A stretch of 64,000 nt of DNA from NCBI GenBank assembly GCA_964453525.1, contig CAYVOV010000006.1:90119-154118 (forward strand). The letters run 5' to 3'. The notes under the pieces were generated by a model. It saw only the letters and a program-made list of their open reading frames with translations, did not search any database and was not told the origin of the DNA. Source of the DNA: CAYVOV01 sp964453525 (GTDB lineage Bacteria > Chloroflexota > Dehalococcoidia > Dehalococcoidales > UBA2162). Made by a program: the position numbers and the translations under genes. Below, in pieces: positions 43,099 through 52,285 of the stretch (the first letter of the stretch is position 1; every line of letters starts with the position of its first letter).

Positions 43099-44355
43099 CT
43101 AATAATTGCGTGGATCTGTTATTTTCCCTTCTATAGCTGAAGCTGCTACCGTCGCCGGAGAAGCTAAAAATACCCTGGATTCCGGGCTACCCATTCTCCC
43201 CCTGAAATTCCTGTTAATAGAGGCAATGCAGGTCTCGCCCGATGCTAGCAGACCCAAGTGACCGCCAAAACAGGCTCCGCACCCTGCCGGGCACATTACC
43301 GCCCCTGCCTCTAACAAAGCCGTGAGAATACCTTCTTCAGCCGCCTGCGTGTACACTCCGGTGGAGGCGGGTGCAACAAGTAGCCTGGTATTCGGGTGTA
43401 CTTTTTTACCCCTGGCAATTTCAGCGGCTACTCTGAGGTCCTCAATCCTCCCATTAGTACATGAGCCAAGCAACGCCTGGTTCACCTTAATCCCTATTAC
43501 CTCGGAGACTGGTTTAACATTATCGACAGCGTAAGGCAGGGCTACCTGTGGTTCCAACCTCGATACATCAACTTCGTATTCCGCCTCATAAGTCGCATCT
43601 TCATCCGCATACACAGGCTGGAACTTCTTCACAGTTCTTCCTGCCAGGTATTCCCTCACTTTTTCATCAGGCTCGAAAAAGGCGAACTTCGCCCCTATTT
43701 CCACTGACATATTGCTTATCGTCATCCGACTTTCCAGGCTCATCTCCTTTGCCACCGGGCCGGTGAACTCGATTGCTTTATACTGAGCGATGCTTCCCGA
43801 GTATTTTCCGGCAATATAAAGAATTATATCTTTTGACATTACCCTCGGCGGTAAGCTGCCAGTAAGAACAAACTTAATCGTTTCTGGCACTTTAAACCAG
43901 AGCCTTCCGGTAGTCATCACGTAAGCAACCTCGGAAGAACCGATGCCCGTTGCCGCAGCACCAAAGGCGCCGTGAGTGGTGGTGTGAGAATCACCGGCGA
44001 CAATGAGCTCTCCAGACAGTACCCATCCCTTCTCTGCAAGTATCTGGTGCTCAATACCAGTTCCCACGTCATAAAAATGTATTATACCGAGCGCCCTCAA
44101 CGCTTCCCTGGTCTTGCTGTGGATTTCAGCCTGGTCGGTGGTCGGAGCCGGGCTGTAGTGGTCGAATACTATCACTATCCTGTCCGGGTCCCACAGCTTC
44201 TTTATACCGGCTTCGGCAAGTATCGGAATAATGTTCTTCAAGCCGGAATCATTGGCCATGACCAGGTCAACATCTGCTATTACGTACTCACCCGGCTTTA
44301 CTTCCCGCCTATCCGAAGCACGGGCGAGTATCTTCTGGGCCAGTGTCATTCCCAT
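43099..44355 (-). CDS. leuC: 3-isopropylmalate dehydratase-type large subunit (LeuC family)
   Basis: 418 residues, the short LeuC/HacA-like form. 4Fe-4S ligands: Cys in LLGSCTNGRIEDL and two in CPAGCGACFGGH; GDSHTTTHGAFGA is the active-site loop. Starts MGMTLAQKILARASDRREVK. Stop lies 14 nt before leuD. As for leuD, the exact substrate is open. Confidence 0.92.
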   Translation of the reverse strand: MGMTLAQKILARASDRREVKPGEYVIADVDLVMANDSGLKNIIPILAEAGIKKLWDPDRIVIVFDHYSPAPTTDQAEIHSKTREALRALGIIHFYDVGTGIEHQILAEKGWVLSGELIVAGDSHTTTHGAFGAAATGIGSSEVAYVMTTGRLWFKVPETIKFVLTGSLPPRVMSKDIILYIAGKYSGSIAQYKAIEFTGPVAKEMSLESRMTISNMSVEIGAKFAFFEPDEKVREYLAGRTVKKFQPVYADEDATYEAEYEVDVSRLEPQVALPYAVDNVKPVSEVIGIKVNQALLGSCTNGRIEDLRVAAEIARGKKVHPNTRLLVAPASTGVYTQAAEEGILTALLEAGAVMCPAGCGACFGGHLGLLASGETCIASINRNFRGRMGSPESRVFLASPATVAASAIEGKITDPRNY

Positions 44356-44381
44356 TTTTATTTATGTCCTTCCCTGAAAGA

Positions 44382-45455
44382 CTATCTTATTTTCCCCAGC
44401 ACCGCTTCGGCGAATTCGGTGGTAGTGGCGCTTCCTCCTTGGTCCACGGTAAGAGTCTTACCTTCCCTGTAGACCGCTACCAGAGCATTCTCCAGGCTAT
44501 CAGCCTCCTGCCTCATACCCAGGAAGTCCAGCATATACTTTGCCGAAAGTATTGCCGCGGTGGGATTGACTATGTTTTTCCCGGCAATATCAGGTGCCGT
44601 GCCATGAACAGACTCAAAATATGGTACTTTTCCGCCAACGCAGGCGCTTCCTGCCATCCCCAGTCCACCAGCTATTTCGGCCGCTTCATCCGTAAGTATA
44701 TCACCGAAAAGGTTAGATGTGGCTATCACGTCAAAGTCTTTAGGAAATCTTACCAGTCTTCGTGACATATCATCAACATAATAGCGACGGTAAGTGAGCT
44801 CCGGGTAGTTTTTAATCTCCTCCTGCACGGCGGCTTCAAGCATGCCGCAGGTCGTCGGGAACATATTAGACTTAGTGACCACCGTCAGATTGCCGGGATA
44901 TCCTCTGTTTTTTCTATCCCGGGTAAACTCACAGGCATACCTGGCGAACCTCTTCATGCCGGTTTCCGTCATTATCCGCAAAGCAAAATTGCCTTTCCCG
45001 TAATCGGCGAGTGACTTGCCGTGCCGGGTGCGGAACTCCGGCAGCCTCTCCTGAAGCAATGTCAGGTCGCCCTCGGCATAAGTATACATCCCTTCGCTGT
45101 TTTCTCTCAGTATTACGAAATCTATGCCTTCCGGGTCTTTAAGCGGGCTGTTGGCTCCGGGCAGGTACTTCGTCGGCCTGATATTCAAAAAATTGCCCAT
45201 CCCCCAACGTAGGTACATTATTATCGGATCGCTGGCAGGATTAGCGGAACCGAACAATACCGCGTCTGACGCTTCACACTGCTTTTTCGTTTCGTCCGGC
45301 AAGACCGTGCCATATTTCTCGAGTGCCGCTTCACCATTTGGCATCCGGATTAAATCCAGGCTGAAATCCGCTTCTTCCATTATGCGACAGGCAGCCTCCA
45401 CAACCTCAGGCCCCACACCGTCTCCATAAAGAACTGCTATTTTTCTTTTCTGCAC
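44382..45455 (-). CDS. Isopropylmalate/isocitrate-type beta-decarboxylating dehydrogenase
   Basis: 357 residues. YGDGVGPEVVEAA start, RENSEGMYTY (substrate loop), KSNMFPTT, and NLFGDILTDEAAEIAGGLGM with the metal-binding Asp residues. Oxidises and decarboxylates a 2-hydroxy acid bearing a 3-carboxylate using NAD(P). Closer in feel to the homoisocitrate/tartrate-type branch than to true LeuB, but this is an impression. Follows the PrpD gene by 47 nt and precedes leuC by 26 nt. Confidence 0.88.
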   Translation of the reverse strand: MQKRKIAVLYGDGVGPEVVEAACRIMEEADFSLDLIRMPNGEAALEKYGTVLPDETKKQCEASDAVLFGSANPASDPIIMYLRWGMGNFLNIRPTKYLPGANSPLKDPEGIDFVILRENSEGMYTYAEGDLTLLQERLPEFRTRHGKSLADYGKGNFALRIMTETGMKRFARYACEFTRDRKNRGYPGNLTVVTKSNMFPTTCGMLEAAVQEEIKNYPELTYRRYYVDDMSRRLVRFPKDFDVIATSNLFGDILTDEAAEIAGGLGMAGSACVGGKVPYFESVHGTAPDIAGKNIVNPTAAILSAKYMLDFLGMRQEADSLENALVAVYREGKTLTVDQGGSATTTEFAEAVLGKIR

Positions 45456-45502
45456 CTGTTCCTCCTTTTCATCTAATCAATATGTAATCCCCTTTTCCTA
45501 TC

Positions 45503-46846
45503 TTACACCACTAATAAATCCATCAGAGAGTGTATATCGTCCAGGGTCTCCAGGGTATTGACCGTATCAATAATACTCTGTATCTGCGGTTTTCTCATCA
45601 ATGGCTCGGCTAATCTGCGGAACTTGGCCTGAACTTCTTCATCGCTCATAGGGTTATTGGGGTCTCCCTTGGGATAATCAACACGTTTCTGGAATATTTC
45701 GCCACTCCTTGTGCGTATCTCAAGGTGAGCCGGTCTTGCCGCGGGATAGATCTTATCCAGTTCAGGGTCCATGGTCACCTTGATTCTCGACATCAAATCA
45801 AGTACCTCAGGATTCTTCCATTGTTCATGAGCAAACTGTTCTGGGCCAATATCACCTTCCATCAGCCCAACCACCAGGCAATATGGCAAGCTGTGGTCTG
45901 CCTGCTCCCGGGTCTTTGGCTGGTAACATTCTTCACTGGCAAGTTGCATGGCAAACTCATAGATTTTCAGGTGCATAGTATCGATGTCGTCCGGCTTTAA
46001 GCCATGCTCTTCAACTATAGTGTACATTGCCTCAAGGGGTGTATGTGTCATGTATTCTGATGCATATGGTTTGATAGCAGTCTTTAATATTCTGGGCTTG
46101 TCTCCACCTTTTACAACGGGACTCAGGTCTGCGTTTAACTTTACTGTCTGATTGAAAAGCTCAATTACGTTGGCCGGGCCAGTCATTCCCTTCCTCGCCA
46201 TGAGAGCTGCCTCTGCACCCTTCTGTGCCGTCAGGCCATAGCCTAGAGCTTTTATCATGGATATGGGACCTGTTAAATAATTAAGAGTATGACTGGTACA
46301 ACTGGCGATACCAGCGGCATTCACCATCTGTTCTTCATTAAGGCCGAGCAGCTTACCGGCAACAAAAGGCGTTACGTATCCGCCCATTGTGACATGATGC
46401 CATCCCAATTTTGGAGCGGGGAAGGTATCAGCCAGGCGTCCCTGAAATTCAAAACCTAGGAATACAGCAAGCAATATATCCCTGCCGCTTGAGTGCTCAC
46501 GCTCGCCAACCGCCAGAGCTAGAGGTATATTTTCACTCGGGTGAACGGCATCTGCAGTATAATAGATATCCATAAAGTCCAGATATCGTACCATGACACC
46601 ATTTGCCAGAGCAGCCAGGCTACAGCAGGTCTTATCTCCACTTCCGATGATTGTAGATTCCGGACGGCCGCCAAGTTCTCTCACAACGCTGCGGGTGATG
46701 TAACTCGGTTCGCTCAAATAGCCTCCAAGGGCTACTCCAAGAGTATCGAGTATCAGGTGTTTGCTGTAGCGAATTACCTCGGGTGTTAAATCTTCGTAAC
46801 GTAATTCAGCAGCAAACCGGGCTAAAACTGCTGAAGCTGTTTCCAT
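45503..46846 (-). CDS. MmgE/PrpD family protein
   Basis: 447 residues. RYSKHLILDTLGVALGGYLS start; LDFMDIYYTADAVHPSENIP is the conserved His-containing region; C-terminal YPKGDPNNPMSDEEVQAKFR typical. The family includes 2-methylcitrate, itaconate-pathway and iminodisuccinate enzymes. Its place in an operon with an aconitase-type hydro-lyase suggests dehydration or epimerisation of a branched tricarboxylate. Confidence 0.92.
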   Translation of the reverse strand: METASAVLARFAAELRYEDLTPEVIRYSKHLILDTLGVALGGYLSEPSYITRSVVRELGGRPESTIIGSGDKTCCSLAALANGVMVRYLDFMDIYYTADAVHPSENIPLALAVGEREHSSGRDILLAVFLGFEFQGRLADTFPAPKLGWHHVTMGGYVTPFVAGKLLGLNEEQMVNAAGIASCTSHTLNYLTGPISMIKALGYGLTAQKGAEAALMARKGMTGPANVIELFNQTVKLNADLSPVVKGGDKPRILKTAIKPYASEYMTHTPLEAMYTIVEEHGLKPDDIDTMHLKIYEFAMQLASEECYQPKTREQADHSLPYCLVVGLMEGDIGPEQFAHEQWKNPEVLDLMSRIKVTMDPELDKIYPAARPAHLEIRTRSGEIFQKRVDYPKGDPNNPMSDEEVQAKFRRLAEPLMRKPQIQSIIDTVNTLETLDDIHSLMDLLVV

Positions 46847-46864
46847 TTGTTACCCTCCATTTGA

Positions 46865-47995
46865 TTAATTTACAAAAGTCGGCATTTTCACGTCGAATTT
46901 CTCAGAGACAGTATGCATGTTCTCCACGGTGCCTGCCGGAAGCGGAATTCCCTTCTTCAGGCGCTCGGCGAGATTATTCTTTTCAATCTCCCCGGGAAGA
47001 AATATCTCCTCGACCCCATCCGCTTTGGGCAATGCTTTAATAGCATCAATAGTGTTATCAACGTGCTCCTTATAATCTTTGATATCCGTAAATTGGCTGA
47101 TATCTATAACCACCACCACGCTGTTCTGAATGTGGTGCGGAAGGTATTTCATGCGGTCTCTTATCTTATCTCCTTTACCGCTCTCTGTTGAAGGTCCAAT
47201 TTCCCTGCCCAGCAGCGACGGTTCCAGCAAAGGGTTACTCACCATAATGCTTGATAGGCACTCGAACATAATTGCCAGTCCTGAGCCTTTATAACCACCA
47301 AAGGGCAGAAGGATGGATACCTGCCTTGGATCAGTGGTGGCGTTGCCCTTGTCGTCCAGCCCCCATCCTTCCGGTATTGGAATGCCTTTATCATCGGCAA
47401 GCCATAGCTTGCCGCCGGCAACCACACTTGTTGCCATATCCAGGTTGAGAGTATGGTGTCGCTTCGCCGGCACTGAGATGGCAATCGGACTATTGTGTAC
47501 TCCCGCTGCTCTGGCGCCGTAAGGTGCCATATTTGGAGGATTACAGACAAAGACTATTCCCGCCATATCGTTTTCGGCTGCCATCTCGGCGTACTGGCCA
47601 AGCGCTCCTTGGTGGGTAAGGTTGCGGATTATCGCCCAGCAGATGCCTGCTTTCTTTGCTTTCTTCATCGCCAGCTTCATCGTATAAACGGTCACCACCG
47701 GTCCCATAGCCAGGTCGGCTTCCACCAGCAGGGTCGCCATTGTCTCATTGACTACTTTGATGTTTGGTTTGGGATTCATTACCTCTGTATCGATATTCTC
47801 CACATACCATGGAATTCTCAGCACTCCGTGAGAGTCGACTCCTCGCAGATTTGCCCATATCAAAGCGTCGGCCTCGATATTTGCGTCTATAGGCGGCATG
47901 CCTGCCTTTATAAATATTTCTCTGGTGAATCCGTGTAGCGGTTCCCAGTTGACTCTTACTTCATTTTCGCTCAAGTTATTCCTCCTTGTTTCCAA
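46865..47995 (-). CDS. Ldh family NAD(P)-dependent oxidoreductase (malate/L-sulfolactate type)
   Basis: 376 residues. NLRGVDSHGVLRIPWYVENI carries the conserved Asp-Ser-His, GPVVTVYTMKLAMKKAKKAG and the late LLPFGGYKGSGLAIMFECLS the NAD-binding region of this non-Rossmann family. Oxidises 2-hydroxy acids such as malate, sulfolactate or ureidoglycolate to 2-oxo acids. Start 23 nt after the enolase-superfamily gene. Confidence 0.92.
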   Translation of the reverse strand: METRRNNLSENEVRVNWEPLHGFTREIFIKAGMPPIDANIEADALIWANLRGVDSHGVLRIPWYVENIDTEVMNPKPNIKVVNETMATLLVEADLAMGPVVTVYTMKLAMKKAKKAGICWAIIRNLTHQGALGQYAEMAAENDMAGIVFVCNPPNMAPYGARAAGVHNSPIAISVPAKRHHTLNLDMATSVVAGGKLWLADDKGIPIPEGWGLDDKGNATTDPRQVSILLPFGGYKGSGLAIMFECLSSIMVSNPLLEPSLLGREIGPSTESGKGDKIRDRMKYLPHHIQNSVVVVIDISQFTDIKDYKEHVDNTIDAIKALPKADGVEEIFLPGEIEKNNLAERLKKGIPLPAGTVENMHTVSEKFDVKMPTFVN

Positions 47996-48018
47996 TTTAA
48001 GTTTAATATCTCATTTTG

Positions 48019-49164
48019 TTATTCTATTTTGTATTGTTCGATAAATGATTCATCAAGTGTGATTCCCAGCCCCGGACGCTGTGAAATATCCAGATAGCCA
48101 TCCTTCATTACTATCTTCTCTTGCGACACTTGGTCCCGCAGAGGGTGCGGCGAGCGGTCATATTCAAAGAATGGCTCTGCCGGGTAGCGGCGTTCCGGAA
48201 AATGCGGTAGGGCGGCGAAGAACTGCAAGGCAGCAGCAAGTCCCACATTTGTTCCCCAGACATGGGGAACAAGCGGGATATTCCACGCGCTGGCAAGAGC
48301 GGTAATCCTTATCATTTCTGTAAAACCACCCGTTGCGCAAAGGTCCGGCTGGAGAATGTCAACAGCACGACGTGTTATCAGTTGCCGGAAGCCAAACCGG
48401 GTAAACTCGCACTCGCCGCCTGTTATTGGAATGCTGGATTTTTGTTTTACCTCGATGTAGCCTTCGATATCTTCCGGGGGTACCGGTTCTTCGAGCCAGC
48501 AGATATTATAAGGTTCTATCTCACGGGCAAGTCTTACTGCTTCGTTGGCATTGTATGCATGGTTGGCATCAACCATCAGGGCTATTTCTTTACCTACTGC
48601 TTCTCTAACAACCTTGACATATTTTACATCTGACTCTATTCCGTAGCCCACCTTGAGTTTCATCGCGATAAAGCCTTCTCTTTTGTAACCTAGTGCTTCT
48701 TTAACAAGGGCATCTTCGATACTGGATACATTCTGGGGCTCATAGAGACCGGTAGCGTAAGCTCGGGCCCGAGTCCGGTAAGTTCCACCAAGCAATTTTT
48801 GGACTGGTATTCCCAGAGTCTTCCCCTTTATATCCCAGAGAGCAATGTCTACAGCGCTCAAAGCTGACAGAGTAACTCCTTTTCTGCCCTGGTCCCTTGT
48901 ATAATTGTAAAGGTAATCCCAAATTACCGAGCTGTCGAAGGGGTCTTTGCCCATGATGAGAGGTGCATAAGCGTCATCGATAATGGTGGCCACTATCTTT
49001 GCCGGGCCGCTATAAAATGCCTCCCCCACCCCCTGTATCCCTTCATCCGTTGAAATCACGCACAGGGTAGTCTGGCGCCTGTCTGTTACCCACTGTGACC
49101 AGCCGAAGGCTTTATCATTAAGCATTCCTTCGAGAATGTGGGCTTTTACACCAGTTATTTTCAT
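48019..49164 (-). CDS. Mandelate racemase/muconate lactonizing enzyme (enolase superfamily)
   Basis: 381 residues. N-terminal capping domain, then barrel residues: AMKLKVGYG (K-x-K base), MVDANHAYNA (metal Asp), WLEEPVPPEDIEGY (metal Glu), GGECEFTRFGF (third Glu) and PHVWGTNVG (His). Pattern fits acid-sugar dehydratases or racemases. First gene of a six-gene operon on the minus strand, so probably the entry enzyme, abstracting a proton alpha to a carboxylate. Confidence 0.93.
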   Translation of the reverse strand: MKITGVKAHILEGMLNDKAFGWSQWVTDRRQTTLCVISTDEGIQGVGEAFYSGPAKIVATIIDDAYAPLIMGKDPFDSSVIWDYLYNYTRDQGRKGVTLSALSAVDIALWDIKGKTLGIPVQKLLGGTYRTRARAYATGLYEPQNVSSIEDALVKEALGYKREGFIAMKLKVGYGIESDVKYVKVVREAVGKEIALMVDANHAYNANEAVRLAREIEPYNICWLEEPVPPEDIEGYIEVKQKSSIPITGGECEFTRFGFRQLITRRAVDILQPDLCATGGFTEMIRITALASAWNIPLVPHVWGTNVGLAAALQFFAALPHFPERRYPAEPFFEYDRSPHPLRDQVSQEKIVMKDGYLDISQRPGLGITLDESFIEQYKIE

Positions 49165-49391
49165 TGTTGCCTCCGTCTTCCGCTGTATGTCGTCCTATAT
49201 ATTACTTAAAACAATGTGGAAAAGGGAAGTGGTAGCATCATATTATTTTCTTGTAGGTAGTCCAAATCGAAGATATCTCGATAGATCATACATAAAAAGA
49301 GGATAGAGAAATATATGGGTTCGATGGTGAGAAGTAAATATCAGGTACATTGAAAAGGAATCGAGCTTTGCATCCTTGACTAGCGATATAG

Positions 49392-49502
49392 GAAAAATAT
49401 CATGGTGCTTTCTCAAGCCGGTGGATAATCGGCATCATCATCGGTGGTAGTGTAATAATGCTGGGATTGATAGTGTATTTTTTCACCCGGAGGACCAAAT
49501 AA
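49392..49502 (+). pseudogene. Remnant of a membrane-anchor tail
   Basis: An open stretch without a start codon encodes SSRWIIGIIIGGSVIMLGLI followed by VYFFTRRTK and TAA: one membrane helix with a basic C-terminal end, as in cell-surface protein anchors. The rest of the gene is absent. Nothing else is recognisable in 49165-49391. Confidence 0.4.
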
Positions 49503-49549
49503 AGAAGCAGAATTTTAAATAATCGCAGGAAAATTTTGATAAAGACTTA

Positions 49550-49579
49550 TTGACAAGAATGAGAGTCACTGATTAAAAT
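49550..49579 (+). promoter_or_regulatory. Promoter of the candidate structured RNA
   Basis: TTGACA (49550-49555), 18-nt spacer, TAAAAT (49574-49579). Start predicted near 49586. Confidence 0.6.
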
Positions 49580-49585
49580 TAAATT

Positions 49586-49735
49586 ACAATTGAATATGTG
49601 GCCGCGAAGGGTGACAAGGTTGTTTTATCACGGATAGCCCGTAGCGTAAAGAGCTGCCGCGAGCCGAAGAACGGCAACGGTGGACAATTTTAGTTACAGG
49701 AGAAAGTGCCCTGTAGAATTGTCCGCCGTTTTTTT
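49586..49735 (+). ncRNA. Candidate structured RNA or riboswitch with intrinsic terminator
   Basis: About 150 nt, markedly GC-richer than its surroundings. Elements: GTGA...TCAC arm (about 49611-49631), GCCG-aagaa-CGGC hairpin (49663-49675), then a long stem 49676-49730 (AACGG-GGACAATT-ACAGG pairing with CCTGT-AATTGTCC-CCGTT) ending in seven T. A promoter precedes it and a two-gene unit follows at 49781. It is either a free sRNA or a terminating leader. No Rfam family is recognised by eye. Confidence 0.6.
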
Positions 49736-49780
49736 ATTTCCGGCGATCTAAAAACAGAAGAGAAACAGAAGGCAGATACT

Positions 49781-49984
49781 ATGATTGGACCCATGAAAGG
49801 AAGATGTATCAACGAAAAAGAATATTGGGTAGTTGTCATAGGGATTATCCCAGCCGATATGATTTTGCGCGTCTCAAAGATTCACGCCAAAGCTTGCCTG
49901 AAAGCTCAAAATCAAAATGCTATTGGTGAAGAATCTCCGACAGGAATGACTTCCACCGATAACCAGGAAAAGGGGGATAGTTGA
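49781..49984 (+). CDS. Small hypothetical protein
   Basis: 67 residues from ATG 49781; the frame extends upstream into the terminator, which argues for the internal start. Contains INEKEYWVVVIGIIPADMIL and a polar C-terminus. Not recognised. Its TGA overlaps the next ATG (ATGA-type coupling), which supports both as genes. Confidence 0.4.
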   Translation: MIGPMKGRCINEKEYWVVVIGIIPADMILRVSKIHAKACLKAQNQNAIGEESPTGMTSTDNQEKGDS

Positions 49985-50352
49985 TGATACAAAAGCTTAA
50001 AAAATGGAGTGACAGGCATATAGGGATAAGATTTTTTTCGAAGAAGAAAGAGGGAAATCCACGAAAAAGATACCCTACTCAATACAGTAAAACAATCTGG
50101 GTCGATCAAAACATGTACAAAGCAATAGTGTTGGTTAGCAAAATAGAGCGAATAAGTATAAAGAAGGCCGCCCGGATGACGTTGCATGCTGGATTCGGCA
50201 GAATCATGGGGAAAAAGCTTGTGGAACACATTATAAACGAAAAAAGAATCAGAGAAATGAACATTAAACGACATCCATATCCAACCCCCCTTGTTAAAGA
50301 GTTACGCAGGCTATGTAAAGAGTTAGGTATTGATCATAAAAAAGTCATGTAG
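49984..50352 (+). CDS. Small basic hypothetical protein
   Basis: 122 residues, strongly basic. The segment RYPTQYSKTIWVDQNMYKAI then VLVSKIERISIKKAARMTLH has a strand-helix-helix look reminiscent of ribbon-helix-helix DNA-binding proteins, but no family can be named. Start ATG 49984 overlaps the previous stop. Possibly a small regulator encoded behind the structured RNA. Confidence 0.5.
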   Translation: MIQKLKKWSDRHIGIRFFSKKKEGNPRKRYPTQYSKTIWVDQNMYKAIVLVSKIERISIKKAARMTLHAGFGRIMGKKLVEHIINEKRIREMNIKRHPYPTPLVKELRRLCKELGIDHKKVM

Positions 50353-50364
50353 ATTCAATTCATC

Positions 50365-50393
50365 TTGTCTTTCCTTTTCATTTGACATATAAT
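50365..50393 (+). promoter_or_regulatory. Promoter half of the repeat element (R8)
   Basis: TTGTCT (50365-50370), 17-nt spacer ending in TTGACA, TATAAT (50388-50393), then cgtcttt. Same promoter as R1-R5, but without the GGGAG hairpin. Located 162 nt before the DUF6717-like gene. Confidence 0.65.
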
Positions 50394-50554
50394 CGTCTTT
50401 ACCTTGAAATTATATGAAACAGTAAGAGACCTCCTAAAACAATGGGACTGGGCTCTCTTTGGTCTGATATTCCTGTACAAAGCCTTGTCCCGTCTTTTCC
50501 ACTCATACAGCATCTATCTAATTGGTAATGCCATCCCGGACATCAACGATATAA

Positions 50555-50905
50555 ATGGCGAATGAAATTATGCTAATCGCCCCTTACTGGTACCAGGGCC
50601 ATTGGGTATTTGATGATGAAGCTGTGGGTTTGGACAAAGAACCTTTTGTTGCTGGTATTCCTGAAATGATCGATGCTCTTGTCGCTGATATGCCGGATTC
50701 CCGCAATGGTTTCAGGATGTTGTTCTCTTTAAAACCATTTCCAGGTTTTCAGGGAGAGTTAACATGGATACGTGAAGAACACGAAGGACACTGGTATAAA
50801 CTTGAAGGGCAATCCTCCGAGGGATGGCTATGTCCGTCTCTCTTACGATATTTTGATGAAGCCCCGACGAAGCTCTATGTGAAAGCAGAGCAGTTAAGAT
50901 TATGA
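50555..50905 (+). CDS. DUF6717-like protein
   Basis: 116 residues. PYWYQGHWVFDDEAVGLDKE, EPFVAGIPEMIDALV and EGWLCPSLLRYFDEAPTKLY match my memory of the DUF6717 family of small soluble proteins of unknown function. No signal or membrane segment. Upstream signal weak (aacgatataa). Carries the R8 promoter. Confidence 0.65.
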   Translation: MANEIMLIAPYWYQGHWVFDDEAVGLDKEPFVAGIPEMIDALVADMPDSRNGFRMLFSLKPFPGFQGELTWIREEHEGHWYKLEGQSSEGWLCPSLLRYFDEAPTKLYVKAEQLRL

Positions 50906-51094
50906 TTTAAATCGTTTCGAATGAAACTTGGTAATAGGTATAGGATTCTTTAATATGCATTTATCTAATGATGTTAAACATCTAGATACAATATACAGAA
51001 AGTAGTATATTATTGCTTACAATACGATCATGACATTATTAAAGGATTTGTATAGAGGCAATATATATAAGCATTCGATTACGATCTCACTTAA

Positions 51095-51607
51095 AACGCT
51101 GTTGCGTTAAATAAACACCAGAGACAATACAAGGAATTAGGCGTGCAATTGTCAGAAAAGCAGAAATTCCAAAGATACAACTGGATTATAAGGCCAATCC
51201 AGGAGGAAGCACTCCAGTATGCTATTGACGATGTCTTATACCTTCTTCCGCTTAAAGATAAACTTCTAAGTAGAATATATGAAAATAAGCTTTTTGATTC
51301 ATTCATGTTGAGAAATATGCAAGTTCAAAGTATAGAATTTACCAGTGATCCAGAAAAAAAATACAAGAACATAAGTGGTTACAGTCGTCTTGATCAGAAG
51401 GAGCAGGCTGTTTTCCAAAGGGTATATGATGTTCGTCAAGAATATGCTGAAATGTATAATCTTCCTGCTTATCGTATTATTCGAAATGACGATCTGATTA
51501 AAATAGCGAAAGACAAGAATCATCTTAATAGAATACAGTTTCCTGTTGATTTGAGTGTTGACGGTATTCGTCAACTATTGAAAGAATTGAGAACTGCAGT
51601 AACGTGA
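51095..51607 (+). pseudogene. 3' fragment of a ribonuclease D-type gene
   Basis: In one frame from 51095 (just after a TAA) to the TGA at 51605: QYKELGVQLSEKQKFQRYNW, RPIQEEALQYAIDDVLYLLP (third exonuclease motif of the DEDD family) and an HRDC-like C-terminus (YSRLDQKEQAVFQRVYDVRQ ... LPAYRIIRNDDLIKIAKDKN). The N-terminal exonuclease motifs I and II are absent, so the enzyme cannot be active. Confidence 0.75.
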
Positions 51608-52285
51608 GCTACTCCTCAACGGTTACAACTTATTAGCGAAAATAAGTGGCAAAATAAGAAACCAATAATGAAAAAAAGTGCGCAATAAGGGCATTTTTAC
51701 CCATAGTTTAAGCCTGAGTTTATAAACTTTCCAAAAATCCAAAGTTCTGGTGAGTAACACGCTCAAGTGGTGTACCTATTGTTATTAATATAAACAGTTA
51801 AATTTCCACTAATATCGTTAGAGAAGTAGAGAATTCTGCAGATAATGTGGCTTGCATCTTCGGAATTTCATACGGTTTTGGTACTGTTACCCCTCTATTA
51901 CTTCGGAAACGGAGTGACAGGAAGTATCTTCTTGCTCGATAAGCGTTTCTTCAAAACGTAAGAAGTCATTTATAATACCTTCTGGCTCTCTACTTAAACC
52001 GGTGGCTGAAGTATTGAACAAAACGCAAGATTGTTGTCTCAGTGATATAAAGGTACCTTTCAAAGCATTAACAAAACTTCACACATGTTTTAAACTCAAC
52101 TCCCTAGATATAAAATAAAGTTAGCCGTTTCCACCTCTTGACCACGGGATGTGAAAATAATGAAATTATGGGCACTAGAGACTACCAATTGACGCGGTAA
52201 TATCTTGTGTTTTTTTATTTTTCGATGTAGCGAATCAACTGTTAAGGGACGTTGCATAGGCTAAATCTATATGGAGGTCTATTAG
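51608..52285. other. 678-nt region without an intact gene
   Basis: On the minus strand 52078-51887 is open and reads like decayed coding sequence (GLSREPEGIINDFLRFEETL, LIEQEDTSCHSVSEVIEG, stop) with no start codon. The rest is AT-rich and featureless apart from tTAAACTCAACTCCC-type short repeats. Looks like a gene graveyard. Confidence 0.4.
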
